Assembly (NCBI RefSeq): GCF_039634785.1
Contig: NZ_JBBIAB010000017.1
Coordinates: 44,747-108,746 of the forward strand
Source: Tistrella mobilis
Lineage (GTDB): Bacteria; Pseudomonadota; Alphaproteobacteria; Tistrellales; Tistrellaceae
Reading direction: 5' to 3'
DNA length: 64,000 nt
This document shows, one piece after another, positions 28,363 through 37,244 of the stretch. The stretch's first letter is position 1. Each line of letters begins with the position of its first letter. The notes under the pieces are model-generated. The model was not told the DNA's origin, made no database searches, and worked only from the letters and a program-made list of their open reading frames with translations. Position numbers and translations under genes: made by a program.

Positions 28363-29376
28363 ATGCAGATGCGCAGGCCGCAGCCGGGGCCGGTCGCGCA
28401 CCCCACAGATCAGGCTGTCTTTTCGATGGTGACGATGCCCGAGGCCGAGGACGACGCCGCACCGCAGGCCGGGCTGTCCGCCCTGCAGATCGAGGTCGCG
28501 CGCCGGATTCTGGAGCGCATCCGCGACGGCCGCTGGGCGCCGGGCGAACGCTTTCCGGAACTGGCGCTGGCCAAGGCGCTGGACGTGTCGCGCACGCCGG
28601 TGCGCCGGGCGCTGGAGCTGCTGGAACGCGAAGGGCTGATCGCCCAGTCGCCCGGCCGCAGCTTCCGGCTGGTCGAAGACCCCGCCGCCATCACCGCCGC
28701 CGCCGCCCGCGTCGAGGCCCGCCTGCCCGCCTCGGATACCGAGCGGGTCTATCAGATGATCATCGCCGACAAGGCCCAGGGCCGCATCGCCCAGGACGTT
28801 TCCGAAGCCGAGCTGCTGCCCCGCTATGGCGTCTCTCACGGCACGCTGCGCCGGGTGCTGATCCGGCTGTCGACCGAAGGGCTGGTGACCCGCCAGCCCG
28901 GCCATGGCTGGCGCTTCGTCGACAGCCTGGACGACGACGACGCGGTGACCGAAAGCTATGCCTTCCGCATCGCCATCGAATGCCAGGCCCTGGCCCAGCC
29001 CCGCTACCGGGTCGATACCGCCCGCTTCGCCGAACTGCGCGCCGCCCATCTGAAGGTGCTGGCCGCCGATCGCGAGACGCTGGACGAGCGCGAATGGTTC
29101 CGGGTCAACGCCGCCTTCCACGAGACGATCGTGGCCGGCGCCGGCAACCGCTTCTTCGACCAGGCCATCGCCCAGCAGAACAATCTCCGCCGCATTCAGG
29201 AACGCGACGAGTTCCGCCGGCTGACGCCCGACCGGGTGGTGCAATCGTGCTGCGAACATCTGGCGATCCTCCAGGCGATCGAGGCCGGCAACCGCCGGCT
29301 GGCGGCGGCCCTGCTTCGCCATCATCTGTCCCAGGCGGCCGAATTCCCCGAAGACGAGGGGGGGAGTCTTTTTTAG
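28363..29376 (+). CDS. GntR-family regulator with two winged-helix domains and FCD-like domain
   Basis: A 337-residue regulator. Residues about 37-105 form a GntR winged helix (ILERIRDGRWAPGERFPELA, VSRTPVRRALELLEREGLI). A second winged helix follows at about 125-190 (AELLPRYGVSHGTLRRVLIRLSTEGLVTRQPGHGWRFV). The C-terminal 140 residues are helical and FCD-like (FHETIVAGAGNRFFD, HLAILQAIEAGNRRLAAALLRHHL). Having two DNA-binding domains is unusual. The start may be the ATG at 28369, which is better spaced from AAGGG than the one at 28363. It is divergent from the C45 hydrolase and transporter genes, which it probably regulates. Confidence 0.85.
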   Translation: MQMRRPQPGPVAHPTDQAVFSMVTMPEAEDDAAPQAGLSALQIEVARRILERIRDGRWAPGERFPELALAKALDVSRTPVRRALELLEREGLIAQSPGRSFRLVEDPAAITAAAARVEARLPASDTERVYQMIIADKAQGRIAQDVSEAELLPRYGVSHGTLRRVLIRLSTEGLVTRQPGHGWRFVDSLDDDDAVTESYAFRIAIECQALAQPRYRVDTARFAELRAAHLKVLAADRETLDEREWFRVNAAFHETIVAGAGNRFFDQAIAQQNNLRRIQERDEFRRLTPDRVVQSCCEHLAILQAIEAGNRRLAAALLRHHLSQAAEFPEDEGGSLF

Positions 29377-29377
29377 G

Positions 29378-29619
29378 CCCTCGCCGGGCGGCCACTCCGT
29401 GGCCTTGGCCGCCGCCTCAATGGCGGCTGGGGAGAGTTGTTTAGTCCCTCGCCGGGCGGGCACTCCGTGCCCTTGGCCGCCGCCTCAATGGCGGGAGTCT
29501 GTTTGACCCTCGCCGGGCGGCCACTGCCGTGGCCTTGGCCGCCGCCTCAATGGCGGGAGTCTGTTTGACCCTCGCCGGGCGGCCACTGCCGTGGCCTTGG
29601 CCGCCGCCTCAATGGCGGC
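29378..29619. repeat. four tandem copies of a two-hairpin palindromic repeat
   Basis: Copies lie at 29378-29427, 29446-29494, 29507-29556 and 29569-29619, separated by short linkers; the linker GAGTCTGTTTGA occurs twice. Each copy has two stem-loops: a variable one (GGCCAC-TCC-GTGGCC, GGGCAC-TCC-GTGCCC or GGCCAC-TGCC-GTGGCC) and a constant one (GCCGCC-8 nt-GGCGGC). The compensatory changes preserve pairing. The last codons of the GntR gene resemble the linker, so the array begins at that gene's very end. A fifth copy is at 26941. It resembles REP/BIME-type elements. Confidence 0.88.
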
Positions 29620-29656
29620 TGGGAGGGGCGTTCGGCCCCTCGTCCGGCGGGGCGGC

Positions 29657-30292
29657 TCACTGGCGGTAGTGCGCGGCCATTTCCGCGGCGAGGGCACGGT
29701 CTTCGTCGCGGGGGCTTTCTGCCAGCGCGCGGATCACCGCGGCGCGGTCGGCCTCGGGGCGTTCCTGGCTGAACTTGGCCAGCGCCTCCACCGTCTGGAT
29801 GACGATCTCGAAGGCCTGGATGCGCGGCAGCATGGCCTGGATATCGGCCTCGTTCAGCTGGTCCAGCGGCCAGGGGCCGGGTTGCTGCGCCTCGAAATGC
29901 GCAACCGTGCGGGCCAGCGCCGCGCGGTTGGCTTCAAGACCGGTCAGCAGGCGGATATGGCCGGTGACGTGCAGCGCCGAATAGTTCCAGGTCGGCGCAT
30001 CGACCCCGGTGACATACCAGGCGGGGGAGACATAGCCGTCGGGGCCGGTGAAGACCGCCAGCACCGGCACGCCGTCGCAAAGCCGCGCCGCCTGCGGGTT
30101 GACGCAGGCGATATGGCCGAGCAGCCGGTCGCCGGGCGCCAGGCCGTCATCCAGCCTGAGCAGCGGCAGATGGCTGGCGAGCGGCGCGCCGCCCTGGAGC
30201 GGTACATCCACCAGCATGGCGAAGCCGTGGGCGTCGACGAAGGCCGCGCGGCGCGCGGCCTCCTCGATGCGATAGCGTGCAGGTGCATACAT
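29657..30292 (-). CDS. PaiB-family FMN-binding protein
   Basis: A 211-residue protein of the PaiB/FMN-binding negative regulator family, with a split-barrel flavin-binding fold. Landmarks are MYAPARYRIE at the N-terminus, SHLPLL, VFTGPDGYVSPAWY and VDAPTWNYSALHVTGHIRLL. Members bind FMN or haem and have been linked to repression of protease and sporulation genes in Bacillus, but most are uncharacterised. It lies 14 bp downstream of the amidase gene on the same strand, so the two form a likely operon. Confidence 0.9.
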   Translation of the reverse strand: MYAPARYRIEEAARRAAFVDAHGFAMLVDVPLQGGAPLASHLPLLRLDDGLAPGDRLLGHIACVNPQAARLCDGVPVLAVFTGPDGYVSPAWYVTGVDAPTWNYSALHVTGHIRLLTGLEANRAALARTVAHFEAQQPGPWPLDQLNEADIQAMLPRIQAFEIVIQTVEALAKFSQERPEADRAAVIRALAESPRDEDRALAAEMAAHYRQ

Positions 30293-30306
30293 GGGGACGG
30301 GCGTCC

Positions 30307-31761
30307 TCAGCCGCGCGACGCGTGGACCGGGGGCAGATGCCGCGCCCAGGGCGCCGCCTCTTCGATCCGGGCCGCCAGACGGAACAGCGTCGCCTCGTCG
30401 CCCGGGCGGGCGATGAACTGCACGCCGACCGGCAGGCCGCCATCGCTGAAACCACCCGGCACCGACATCGCCGGCTGGCCGGTGACATTGGCGATATGGG
30501 TGAAGCCCAGATGGCCCATCACCCGGTTCAGATAGGTGTCGAGGTCCAGCCCGTCGCTGTCCAGATAGCCATGGGCCATCGGCGCCTGCGGCAGGGTCGG
30601 GGTCATCAGCAGGTCGTAATCGCCGAAGAAACGGCAGAAACGCCGGGCCTCTGCCCCCATCCGGCCGCGGGCATCCAGCAGCGCCGGCGCCGGCGTCGCC
30701 CGGCCGCGGGCGGCCGCGGCCAGAAGCCCGCCTTCGACCGTGCTGCGGTCGACCGGCCGGCCCATGACCTTCGAGAGGTCGTCGATCTGCGCCGCATCAT
30801 AGGCGCAGAGCATCAGCTTCAGCGCCTCGGCCACCGCCTCGCCGTCATAGACCGGCACGGCCTCGACCACCTCGTGGCCCATCTCTTCCAGCAGCTTGGC
30901 CATGCGCAGCGTGACGGCACGGACATCCTCGGTCACCTCCACCCGGACCGGCGGGGTCAGGCTGAGGGCGATCTTCAGCCGGCCGGGGGCGGCGGCCAGT
31001 TCCTCGATCCAGGGCCGCGCCTTGGGCGGCGCGAAATAGGGCGCGCCGACATCGGGGCCGTCGGTCAGATCCAGCATCAGCGCACTGTCGCGCACGCTGC
31101 GGGTGATGACATGTTCCGAGACCAGCCCGCCCCACAGATCCCACGACACCGGCCCGGCCGGGGTGCGGGCGCGCGAGGGCTTCAGCCCGAAGGTGCCGGT
31201 CGACGAGGCCGGGCAGCGGATCGAGCCCGCGCCGTCATTGGCATAGGCGACCGGCACCATGCCCGCCGCCACCGCCGCCGACGAACCGCCGCTGGAGCCG
31301 CCGACGCTGAAGCCATGCTTCCAGGGATTGTGCGTCGGCCCGTTCGCAACCGGTTCGGTTGTGGCGTTGGAGCCGTATTCCGGCAGATTGGTCTTGCCGA
31401 CCACGATCACGCCGGCCTTGCGGTAGCGCGCCATGATCTCGGTGTCGTAATCGCGGGTGAACCCGGCGGCCAGACGGCTGGCATTGGCGCTGGGCACGCC
31501 GGCATAGGACTGGCAGTCGTCCTTCAGCAGCACCGGCACGCCATAGAGCGGGGTGGCCGCGGGATCGAGCCGGTCGAGCGCCGCCAGCTGCTCTTCGGCC
31601 TGGGCCTCCATGCGCATGATCACGGCATTCAGGGCAGGATCGACCCGGTCGATCGCGGCAAAGGCGGCCGCGACGGCCTCGCGCGGGCTCACTTCCTTCG
31701 CACGGATACGCGCGGCCAGCGCGACGGCATCATCCGTCGCATAGGTCTCGACGAAGCTCAT
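30307..31761 (-). CDS. amidase signature family hydrolase
   Basis: A 484-residue amidase-signature enzyme. The Ser-cisSer-Lys triad is visible as Lys in [10 protein letters not shown] (about 85-94) and the two serines in [16 protein letters not shown] (about 162-177). The start at 31761 ([12 protein letters not shown]) follows GAGGG; an upstream ATG at 31791 is less likely. No signal peptide. It is upstream of and close to the PaiB-family gene. The substrate cannot be named; family members include aryl amidases, 6-aminohexanoate-cyclic-dimer hydrolases and indoleacetamide hydrolases. Confidence 0.88.
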   Translation of the reverse strand: MSFVETYATDDAVALAARIRAKEVSPREAVAAAFAAIDRVDPALNAVIMRMEAQAEEQLAALDRLDPAATPLYGVPVLLKDDCQSYAGVPSANASRLAAGFTRDYDTEIMARYRKAGVIVVGKTNLPEYGSNATTEPVANGPTHNPWKHGFSVGGSSGGSSAAVAAGMVPVAYANDGAGSIRCPASSTGTFGLKPSRARTPAGPVSWDLWGGLVSEHVITRSVRDSALMLDLTDGPDVGAPYFAPPKARPWIEELAAAPGRLKIALSLTPPVRVEVTEDVRAVTLRMAKLLEEMGHEVVEAVPVYDGEAVAEALKLMLCAYDAAQIDDLSKVMGRPVDRSTVEGGLLAAAARGRATPAPALLDARGRMGAEARRFCRFFGDYDLLMTPTLPQAPMAHGYLDSDGLDLDTYLNRVMGHLGFTHIANVTGQPAMSVPGGFSDGGLPVGVQFIARPGDEATLFRLAARIEEAAPWARHLPPVHASRG

Positions 31762-31845
31762 CAATCTGCCCTCTGTTGGAGCGGGGTGCATGTGGCTGAT
31801 GAGGAGGACCGTAACAAACTGCGTTCTGAACGTAAATAAGACAGT

Positions 31846-32742
31846 TTAAAAAATGCGAAGCCGCATCGGCGCCTCTCCGTCGGGGGTGATCTCGACCGCC
31901 GCGGTCATGCCGGCGACCAGCTCGACCCCGGGCGGCACCGCATCGATCCGGATGCGGACGGGGATGCGCCGGGCCAGGCGCACCCAGGCGAATGTCTCGG
32001 GCACATCGGGCAGGCCCTGCGCGCCGGGCGTGTCGTTGTCGTTCTCGATACCGCGGCCGATGCTGTCGACATGGCCCGACAACGGCCGGTCGAACCCCAT
32101 CAGCCGGATCTGCGCCGGGCGCCCCGGTCGGACATGGCGGATTTTGGTCTCTTCGAAATAGCCGGTGATCCGGAAACTGCCGGCATCGACGATCGAGATG
32201 CGGCTTTCGCCCGCGATCGCATAGTCGCCGGGCCGGAGGCGCAGGGTGCTGACATAGCCGTCGACCGGAGAACGCACGGTCGTGCGCGCCAGATCGAGCC
32301 GGGCGAGATCCAGCCGCACCTGCGCCGCCCGCCAGTCGGCATCGGCCACCGCCGCCGCGGCCTCCACCTGCTGAAGATCTTCGCGCGAGATCGCCTCGCG
32401 GAGCCGCCTGCGCCGCTCTGCCGCCGCCCGGCGGACGATCATCTCCTGACGCCTGGCCTCGACGTCGGCCTCGGCCGACCGGACGGCAAGGCGATAGCGC
32501 TCGGGGTCGATGACATACAGCACGTCGCCCCGCTGAACATGGCCGTTGTCGCCGACCTCGACCGTGGCGACGGTGCCCGACACCTCGGGCGCCAGCCGGA
32601 CGACATCGGCGCTGACCCGGCCGTCGCGGGTCCAGGGCACCTGTTGATACCGATCCCAGTACTGCAGGGCGATCACGGCGGCGGGCACGACGATGCAGAG
32701 GGTGAGGACATAGCGGCCGAGGCGGGAGAGGATCCTGGTCAT
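31846..32742 (-). CDS. aaeA: HlyD/EmrA-type membrane fusion protein, AaeA-like
   Basis: A 298-residue periplasmic adaptor: one N-terminal membrane anchor (YVLTLCIVVPAAVIALQYW), then a split lipoyl domain (VRLAPEVSGTVATVEVGDNGHVQRGDVLYVID and TTVRSPVDGYVSTLRLRPGDYA) around a short coiled coil rich in Arg, Ala and Glu. It overlaps the DUF1656 gene by 4 bp. With the next two genes it forms an AaeA-AaeX-AaeB-like efflux set, known in E. coli for export of aromatic carboxylic acids. Confidence 0.87.
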   Translation of the reverse strand: MTRILSRLGRYVLTLCIVVPAAVIALQYWDRYQQVPWTRDGRVSADVVRLAPEVSGTVATVEVGDNGHVQRGDVLYVIDPERYRLAVRSAEADVEARRQEMIVRRAAAERRRRLREAISREDLQQVEAAAAVADADWRAAQVRLDLARLDLARTTVRSPVDGYVSTLRLRPGDYAIAGESRISIVDAGSFRITGYFEETKIRHVRPGRPAQIRLMGFDRPLSGHVDSIGRGIENDNDTPGAQGLPDVPETFAWVRLARRIPVRIRIDAVPPGVELVAGMTAAVEITPDGEAPMRLRIF

Positions 32743-32954
32743 TGGAAAAGCCCGGTGGATGGCAGGTGCTGGAGCAGCAGCCCGTAAATGATGGCGAAGA
32801 CGGCAAGCTCGACGAGCGGCCGACCGGCGAAGAGGCGGCTGAGCCCCGTGACGACCAGAACCCGGATCACCAGCAGGGTGGCGATGAGCGCCAGGACCGC
32901 CAGCACCAGCAGGCCGGGAATGAAAACGCCGCCGAGGGCGAGATCGGTGATCAT
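32739..32954 (-). CDS. aaeX: DUF1656 small membrane protein, AaeX-like
   Basis: A 71-residue protein with two hydrophobic helices (GLLVLAVLALIATLLVIRVL and VELAVFAIIYGLLLQHL), matching AaeX/DUF1656 in size and pattern. It is sandwiched with 4-bp overlaps between the FUSC pump gene and the membrane fusion protein gene, the normal position. Its role in the pump is not established. Confidence 0.87.
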   Translation of the reverse strand: MITDLALGGVFIPGLLVLAVLALIATLLVIRVLVVTGLSRLFAGRPLVELAVFAIIYGLLLQHLPSTGLFQ

Positions 32955-35056
32955 GGGCGTGGCTCCCCGCCGGTCGTGCCGCTACTGCCCAGCCCCAGCG
33001 CGAAGCGCAGATCGATGATCAGGTCGAGCAGGCGGGCACGGTTGTGAAGCGAACTGCCGGCGATCAGCCCGGCCAGCGCCCGGATGCGCGGCTCCAGCCC
33101 GGCGATCTGGCCGGCGATCTGGTTGGAATCGGGCTGCCGGGCCGCGAAGCCGGCCGCGATCGCCGCCAGCAGCCCGCGGGCATCGCGGCCGATATGGCCC
33201 TCCACCCGGCCGATCTCGTGGCGGAGCTGCCCGGCGGCATGGCCGATGCGCAGATGATGCATGGTATCGTCGAGCAGATGGCCCTGCAGGCGGCCCGAGA
33301 GCCGCAGCCTGGGCAGCAGCAGCGCCGTGCGGTCGACCATGAGGTTCGTCCACCAGGCCTCGTCGGGGGCGGTGCCGAGAATGCGCCGCCGGACATCCCT
33401 GCGGCTCAGCCGCAGCAGGCGTCCGATCGCCGCATGGGGCGGGACGGTCTGAAAAATCGTCATGCTCACCATCGCAAAGCCGACGGCCGCGAACAGCGCG
33501 ACCACGTTGTTGAGGGCGGCGGCGAAATCGCCGTGATAGATGCTGTCCAGCCCGCCCAGGATCGGCACGGTCAGCGTGATGCCGAGCGCCATGAAGGTCG
33601 TGGGCGGGCGCGCCTGCAGGGATCCGGCGAACAGGAAGACGGGGGCCAGGACCACGACGAGGCCGGCGAAATCCGGCACCCGCGGCAGGATGGCGAAGCC
33701 ATAGACCAGGCTGATCGCCACCCCGTAGACCGAGCCCGACATGTAGGTCCGCAGATGCGGCGCCGGCGCATCGACGGTGCCGAACAGGGCACAGCACACA
33801 CCCAGGATCGAGACCGCCATCCCGCCATCCGGCCAGCCCGACCAGATCCAGAACAGGCAACCCATGGTGATGCCGATGGCGGCACCGGCCCCTGCCCTGA
33901 CCGCCATCCACGGGTCGCGGTGATAGACATAGCCCCTGGCCGGCCGGGGGGCCGATCGGACGGGGCCGGCCCTCAGGGCCTGTTGCCAGAGCCGGTCGGC
34001 GTCCCGAAGCAGGCCGGCCATCAGGGCGAGACGGCCGGCGAGATTGGCCGCCAGCCGGTCGCGCGGCGTCGCCGCCCCGGCGGCAAGCCGGGCCCCGAGG
34101 GCTTCCGCCCGGTCGATCAGGCCGCCCGCCGCAGCTGCCCGCGCGGCGGCATCGTCCATGGCGATCCAGCGGCGGAGATCCGCCACCAGCCGCGCGATTT
34201 CGTCTGCCGGATCGCCTGTCTCAAGGTCCAGGGCGGCGATCTTTTCTTCCACCTCCATCGTCAGCGGCAGCAGGTGGGACAGCCGGTCATGGATCATCCG
34301 GCGCAGCCCGAGATGCGGCACCAGCGGCGCCGGATCATAGGGCAGCTGCGTGCCCAGCCCCTGGAGGCCGAGAAGATCGGCGGCAAGCTGGCGGCGATCG
34401 TCGCGCGTCTGCCGCGCCGCCGCCCCGCCCAGGGCATCAGCCGCCAGGCGCCGGGCATCGCGGAGCGTGGCGGCCAGCCGGCCGATGAACTGGTCGGTCG
34501 CATGTTTGGGCAGAACGATGCGATGAACCAGAACCGCACAGAGGATGCCGACCGAGATTTCCTGAACCCGCACCAGGGCGGTGGTGAAGATCTGGCCCGG
34601 ATCGAGCACGCCCGGAAAGCCGATCAGGCTGGCGGTGTAGCCGGCCAGAACGAAGGCATAGGCGCGGGGCGTGCGATCGAGCAGGGACAGGCCGAGGCAC
34701 AGGCCGATCCAGCAGGCAAGCACGATGCTGCACAGGATCGGGTCGTTCACGAAGGCCGGAATGATGACCACCGTCGCCGCCGCACCGACCAGGGTGCCGG
34801 CAAAGCGATAGACACCGCGGCCGAGCGAGGCGCCCGCCGAGCCTTGCGAGACGATATAGACGGTCAGAACCGCCCAATAAGGCCGCGGCAGCCCGATCCG
34901 CAGCGCGAGATAACAGGCCAGCATCGCGGCCATGAAGCTTTTTGCCGAGAACAGCAGCGCATCTGCATCCGCCCGCAGCAGGGGCGAAAGGAACAGGCGC
35001 CGGAGGTGACGGCCGGCTGCGGCAAAGGGGCGCTCGGGGCGATGATCGGTGCTCAT
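32951..35056 (-). CDS. aaeB: FUSC family efflux pump, AaeB-like
   Basis: A 701-residue FUSC-type transporter with two sets of membrane segments (about residues 35-190 and 370-530), each beginning with a typical FUSC stretch (FSAKSFMAAMLACYLALRIG, PYWAVLTVYIVSQGSAGASLG), separated and followed by long soluble helical regions. It is the energy-coupled component of an AaeAB-like exporter for aromatic acids or similar toxic compounds. It is the first gene of the operon; the AraC gene is divergent with a 77-bp shared promoter region. Confidence 0.9.
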   Translation of the reverse strand: MSTDHRPERPFAAAGRHLRRLFLSPLLRADADALLFSAKSFMAAMLACYLALRIGLPRPYWAVLTVYIVSQGSAGASLGRGVYRFAGTLVGAAATVVIIPAFVNDPILCSIVLACWIGLCLGLSLLDRTPRAYAFVLAGYTASLIGFPGVLDPGQIFTTALVRVQEISVGILCAVLVHRIVLPKHATDQFIGRLAATLRDARRLAADALGGAAARQTRDDRRQLAADLLGLQGLGTQLPYDPAPLVPHLGLRRMIHDRLSHLLPLTMEVEEKIAALDLETGDPADEIARLVADLRRWIAMDDAAARAAAAGGLIDRAEALGARLAAGAATPRDRLAANLAGRLALMAGLLRDADRLWQQALRAGPVRSAPRPARGYVYHRDPWMAVRAGAGAAIGITMGCLFWIWSGWPDGGMAVSILGVCCALFGTVDAPAPHLRTYMSGSVYGVAISLVYGFAILPRVPDFAGLVVVLAPVFLFAGSLQARPPTTFMALGITLTVPILGGLDSIYHGDFAAALNNVVALFAAVGFAMVSMTIFQTVPPHAAIGRLLRLSRRDVRRRILGTAPDEAWWTNLMVDRTALLLPRLRLSGRLQGHLLDDTMHHLRIGHAAGQLRHEIGRVEGHIGRDARGLLAAIAAGFAARQPDSNQIAGQIAGLEPRIRALAGLIAGSSLHNRARLLDLIIDLRFALGLGSSGTTGGEPRP

Positions 35057-35133
35057 GCTGCGGAGTATCGCCGCGGCGCCAAACCGGTTAAATTCGATAT
35101 CCGGTCATAAAATCACTGAAAACTGCCAAAGCG

Positions 35134-35937
35134 ATGCGCCCCTCCCCAAGATCTGCCGTTTCCGCCGTCTCGGTCTTCGATCCGGATCTCACCGACCGGC
35201 CGGCGGTCGCCAGCCAGCTGGATTTCGCAGACCATGCCGAAGAGGTGCCGGTCCACCGGCATCGCAAGGGGCAGCTGATCCTGGCGCGGCGCGGGGCGGT
35301 GACCTGCACGGCGGATAACGACATCTGGATCGTGCCGCCCAATTGCGGGGTCTGGATTCCGGGCGGCATGCCGCACAGCGCCCGGGCGACGACGAATGCC
35401 CGGCTGAGTTATCTGTTCGTGGAACCGGGGGCCGCCCTGCTGCCCGACAGCTGCTGCACCCTGTCGCTCTCGCCGCTGGTGCGGGAAATGGTCGACCGTC
35501 TGGCGCAGGAGCCGGCGGATTATCCGGCCGACAGCCATGCCGCCCGGCTGGCGCGCGTCACGCTCGACGAGTTGGCGGGCATGCCGCGGGAACGCTTCAA
35601 CCTGCCGATCTCGGGCCACCCCAAGATCCGCGCCATCGCCGACGCCCTGACCCGCGACCCCGCCGATCGCAGCACGCTCGGTGACTGGGCAAAGCGGGTG
35701 GCGATGAGCGAACGCTCCCTCGCTCGCCTGATGATCCGGGAAACCGGCCTGACCTTCGGCCGCTGGCGCCAGCAGCTGCACCTGATCGTCGCCCTGCGCA
35801 CGCTGGCCGCCGGCACCGCGGTTCAGAACGTCGCGGCGGAACTGGGCTATGAGTCGGTCAATGCCTTCATCGCCATGTTCAAAAAGGCCCTGGGCAGCAC
35901 GCCGGCGCAGTATTTCGCCCAGCGGCGGCGGGGGTGA
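35134..35937 (+). CDS. AraC-family regulator with N-terminal cupin, NimR-like
   Basis: A 267-residue regulator: an N-terminal cupin sensor (VPVHRHRKGQLILARRGAVTC, WIVPPNCGVWIPGGMPH) and a C-terminal AraC double helix-turn-helix (WAKRVAMSERSLARLMIRETGLTFGRWR and VAAELGYESVNAFIAMFKKALGSTPAQYF). It is divergent from the AaeBXA-like operon across 77 bp, so it most likely controls that pump. The closest arrangement I know is a NimR-type regulator of an exporter. Confidence 0.9.
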   Translation: MRPSPRSAVSAVSVFDPDLTDRPAVASQLDFADHAEEVPVHRHRKGQLILARRGAVTCTADNDIWIVPPNCGVWIPGGMPHSARATTNARLSYLFVEPGAALLPDSCCTLSLSPLVREMVDRLAQEPADYPADSHAARLARVTLDELAGMPRERFNLPISGHPKIRAIADALTRDPADRSTLGDWAKRVAMSERSLARLMIRETGLTFGRWRQQLHLIVALRTLAAGTAVQNVAAELGYESVNAFIAMFKKALGSTPAQYFAQRRRG

Positions 35938-35976
35938 GGGCGGATCGCGATCCGGCGCCGGGCCGCCGCAGCGGTC

Positions 35977-36963
35977 TCAGGGCCGGTGGCCGGCCTGATC
36001 GGCCGCAGCCGGATGAAGTTCGAACGCGACGCAGATCCGCCGCTGATCGCAGCCGAGCGGCACGGTTTCATGGGTGAAATGGCTGGGCATCAGCACCACG
36101 AGGCCGGGCTCGGGGCGGATCCAGCGCTCGTCCCAGCCGATCCGGTCGGTCCCACCCTCCGGCCCGTCCCCGTCACCGGTGGCCGCAAAGCCGCGGCCGG
36201 CCGCCGGGCCGACGCGCAGCCAGCCGGGCCGGCCCGTTACACCCGCCACAACCGCTACATCCGCCACAACCGGCGGCACCTCGGCATAATAGACGCCGTT
36301 CACCCAGCTGGTGGCGTGCAGATGGGGCAGATGATGGGTCTTCGCCCCCGACACCACGCTCCAGGCCTTGAGGACAAATCCGGCCGGCCGGGTGCGCAGG
36401 AAGGGATTGGCCGGATCCGCCGGCAGGCGATCGACATAGTCGCAGGCCACCCGCCACAGCCGGTCGAGCAGGCGGCGCAGCACCGGGCTGTCCGACTGTT
36501 CCAGATGGTTGCGGCGCGATCCCATACGGATCGAGCGGTCGCCGGGCCGGTCATAATGCTCCAGCCCGCTCGCCAGTTCGGCCACCAGCGGCGCCAGATC
36601 AGGATCGTCGGGCCCGTGCAGGCGGGTGATCGACAGAAACCGCTCGGGGCTGGTCAGCTCTCGGGCGGCCGGGATATTGCCGGCCCAGATCGCCGTGGCG
36701 GCCAGCAGATCGAAGCTGCGCGGATTGGCAAAGCCCGCATCGACCAGCGCCCGGACCAGGGGATAGAGCCGCTCGCGCGGGCGGGCCCAGGTCAGCAGAT
36801 CGGTGAAGGCCCCGAAGGTTTCGAGATTGGGGTCGATCGCCTGGATGCGGCCGCAGAGCGCCGCGGCCGCATCGGCCCGGCCCTGCAGAAGCAGAAAAGC
36901 CGCCTGGCGGGCCATGGAGGCCAGATCCGGGTCGGCAGCCTGAAGAGCGGGAGCCTCTCTCAC
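35977..36963 (-). CDS. putative 2OG-Fe(II) oxygenase with TPR-like N-terminus
   Basis: A 328-residue protein. The C-terminal half resembles the 2OG-FeII_Oxy_5 family: HHLPHLHATSWVNGVYYAEVP (210-230, candidate iron ligands H214/H216) and EPGLVVLMPSHFTHETVPL (285-303, candidate distal His 295 or 298) with RRICVAFELHP, where an Arg would bind 2-oxoglutarate. The first 120 residues are helical and Ala-rich like a TPR segment. The start overlaps the PqqD-like gene by 4 bp. As the last gene of the lasso-peptide cluster it probably hydroxylates the peptide; this is inferred from position. Confidence 0.75.
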   Translation of the reverse strand: MREAPALQAADPDLASMARQAAFLLLQGRADAAAALCGRIQAIDPNLETFGAFTDLLTWARPRERLYPLVRALVDAGFANPRSFDLLAATAIWAGNIPAARELTSPERFLSITRLHGPDDPDLAPLVAELASGLEHYDRPGDRSIRMGSRRNHLEQSDSPVLRRLLDRLWRVACDYVDRLPADPANPFLRTRPAGFVLKAWSVVSGAKTHHLPHLHATSWVNGVYYAEVPPVVADVAVVAGVTGRPGWLRVGPAAGRGFAATGDGDGPEGGTDRIGWDERWIRPEPGLVVLMPSHFTHETVPLGCDQRRICVAFELHPAAADQAGHRP

Positions 36964-37244
36964 GGCACCTCCTTCCGCACCAGCCCGTGGGTCAGCATGT
37001 CTGCGAGCAGCGCCGCGACATCGCGCCGGATGATGTCGAGCGGCGCGTCATAACGGGCATGCAGCGCACCGCACAGATCCTCGAACCGCGTCGGGGTCTC
37101 CAGCTGTCCCCAGATGACGGCGCCGATGCTGTCCAGGTTGAAATAGGCGCTGCTCGCCAGATCCATCATCACCACCTCGCCATCGATCTCGGTGGTGAGC
37201 GGCTCGGGAGAACGGGTAAAGACGGTCTCAGGGGGGAAGATCAT
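36960..37244 (-). CDS. PqqD-family RiPP recognition protein (lasso B1-like)
   Basis: A 94-residue PqqD-like winged-helix protein: GEVVMMDLASSAYFNLDSIGAVIWGQL is the family core, and the C-terminal helix pair ends DMLTHGLVRKEV. Such RREs bind the leader peptide and present it to modifying enzymes. The start at 37244 overlaps the sulfotransferase-like gene stop by 4 bp. In most lasso clusters this protein is paired with or fused to a transglutaminase-like leader peptidase (B2); here it stands alone. An in-frame upstream extension reflects only the neighbouring gene. Confidence 0.88.
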   Translation of the reverse strand: MIFPPETVFTRSPEPLTTEIDGEVVMMDLASSAYFNLDSIGAVIWGQLETPTRFEDLCGALHARYDAPLDIIRRDVAALLADMLTHGLVRKEVP

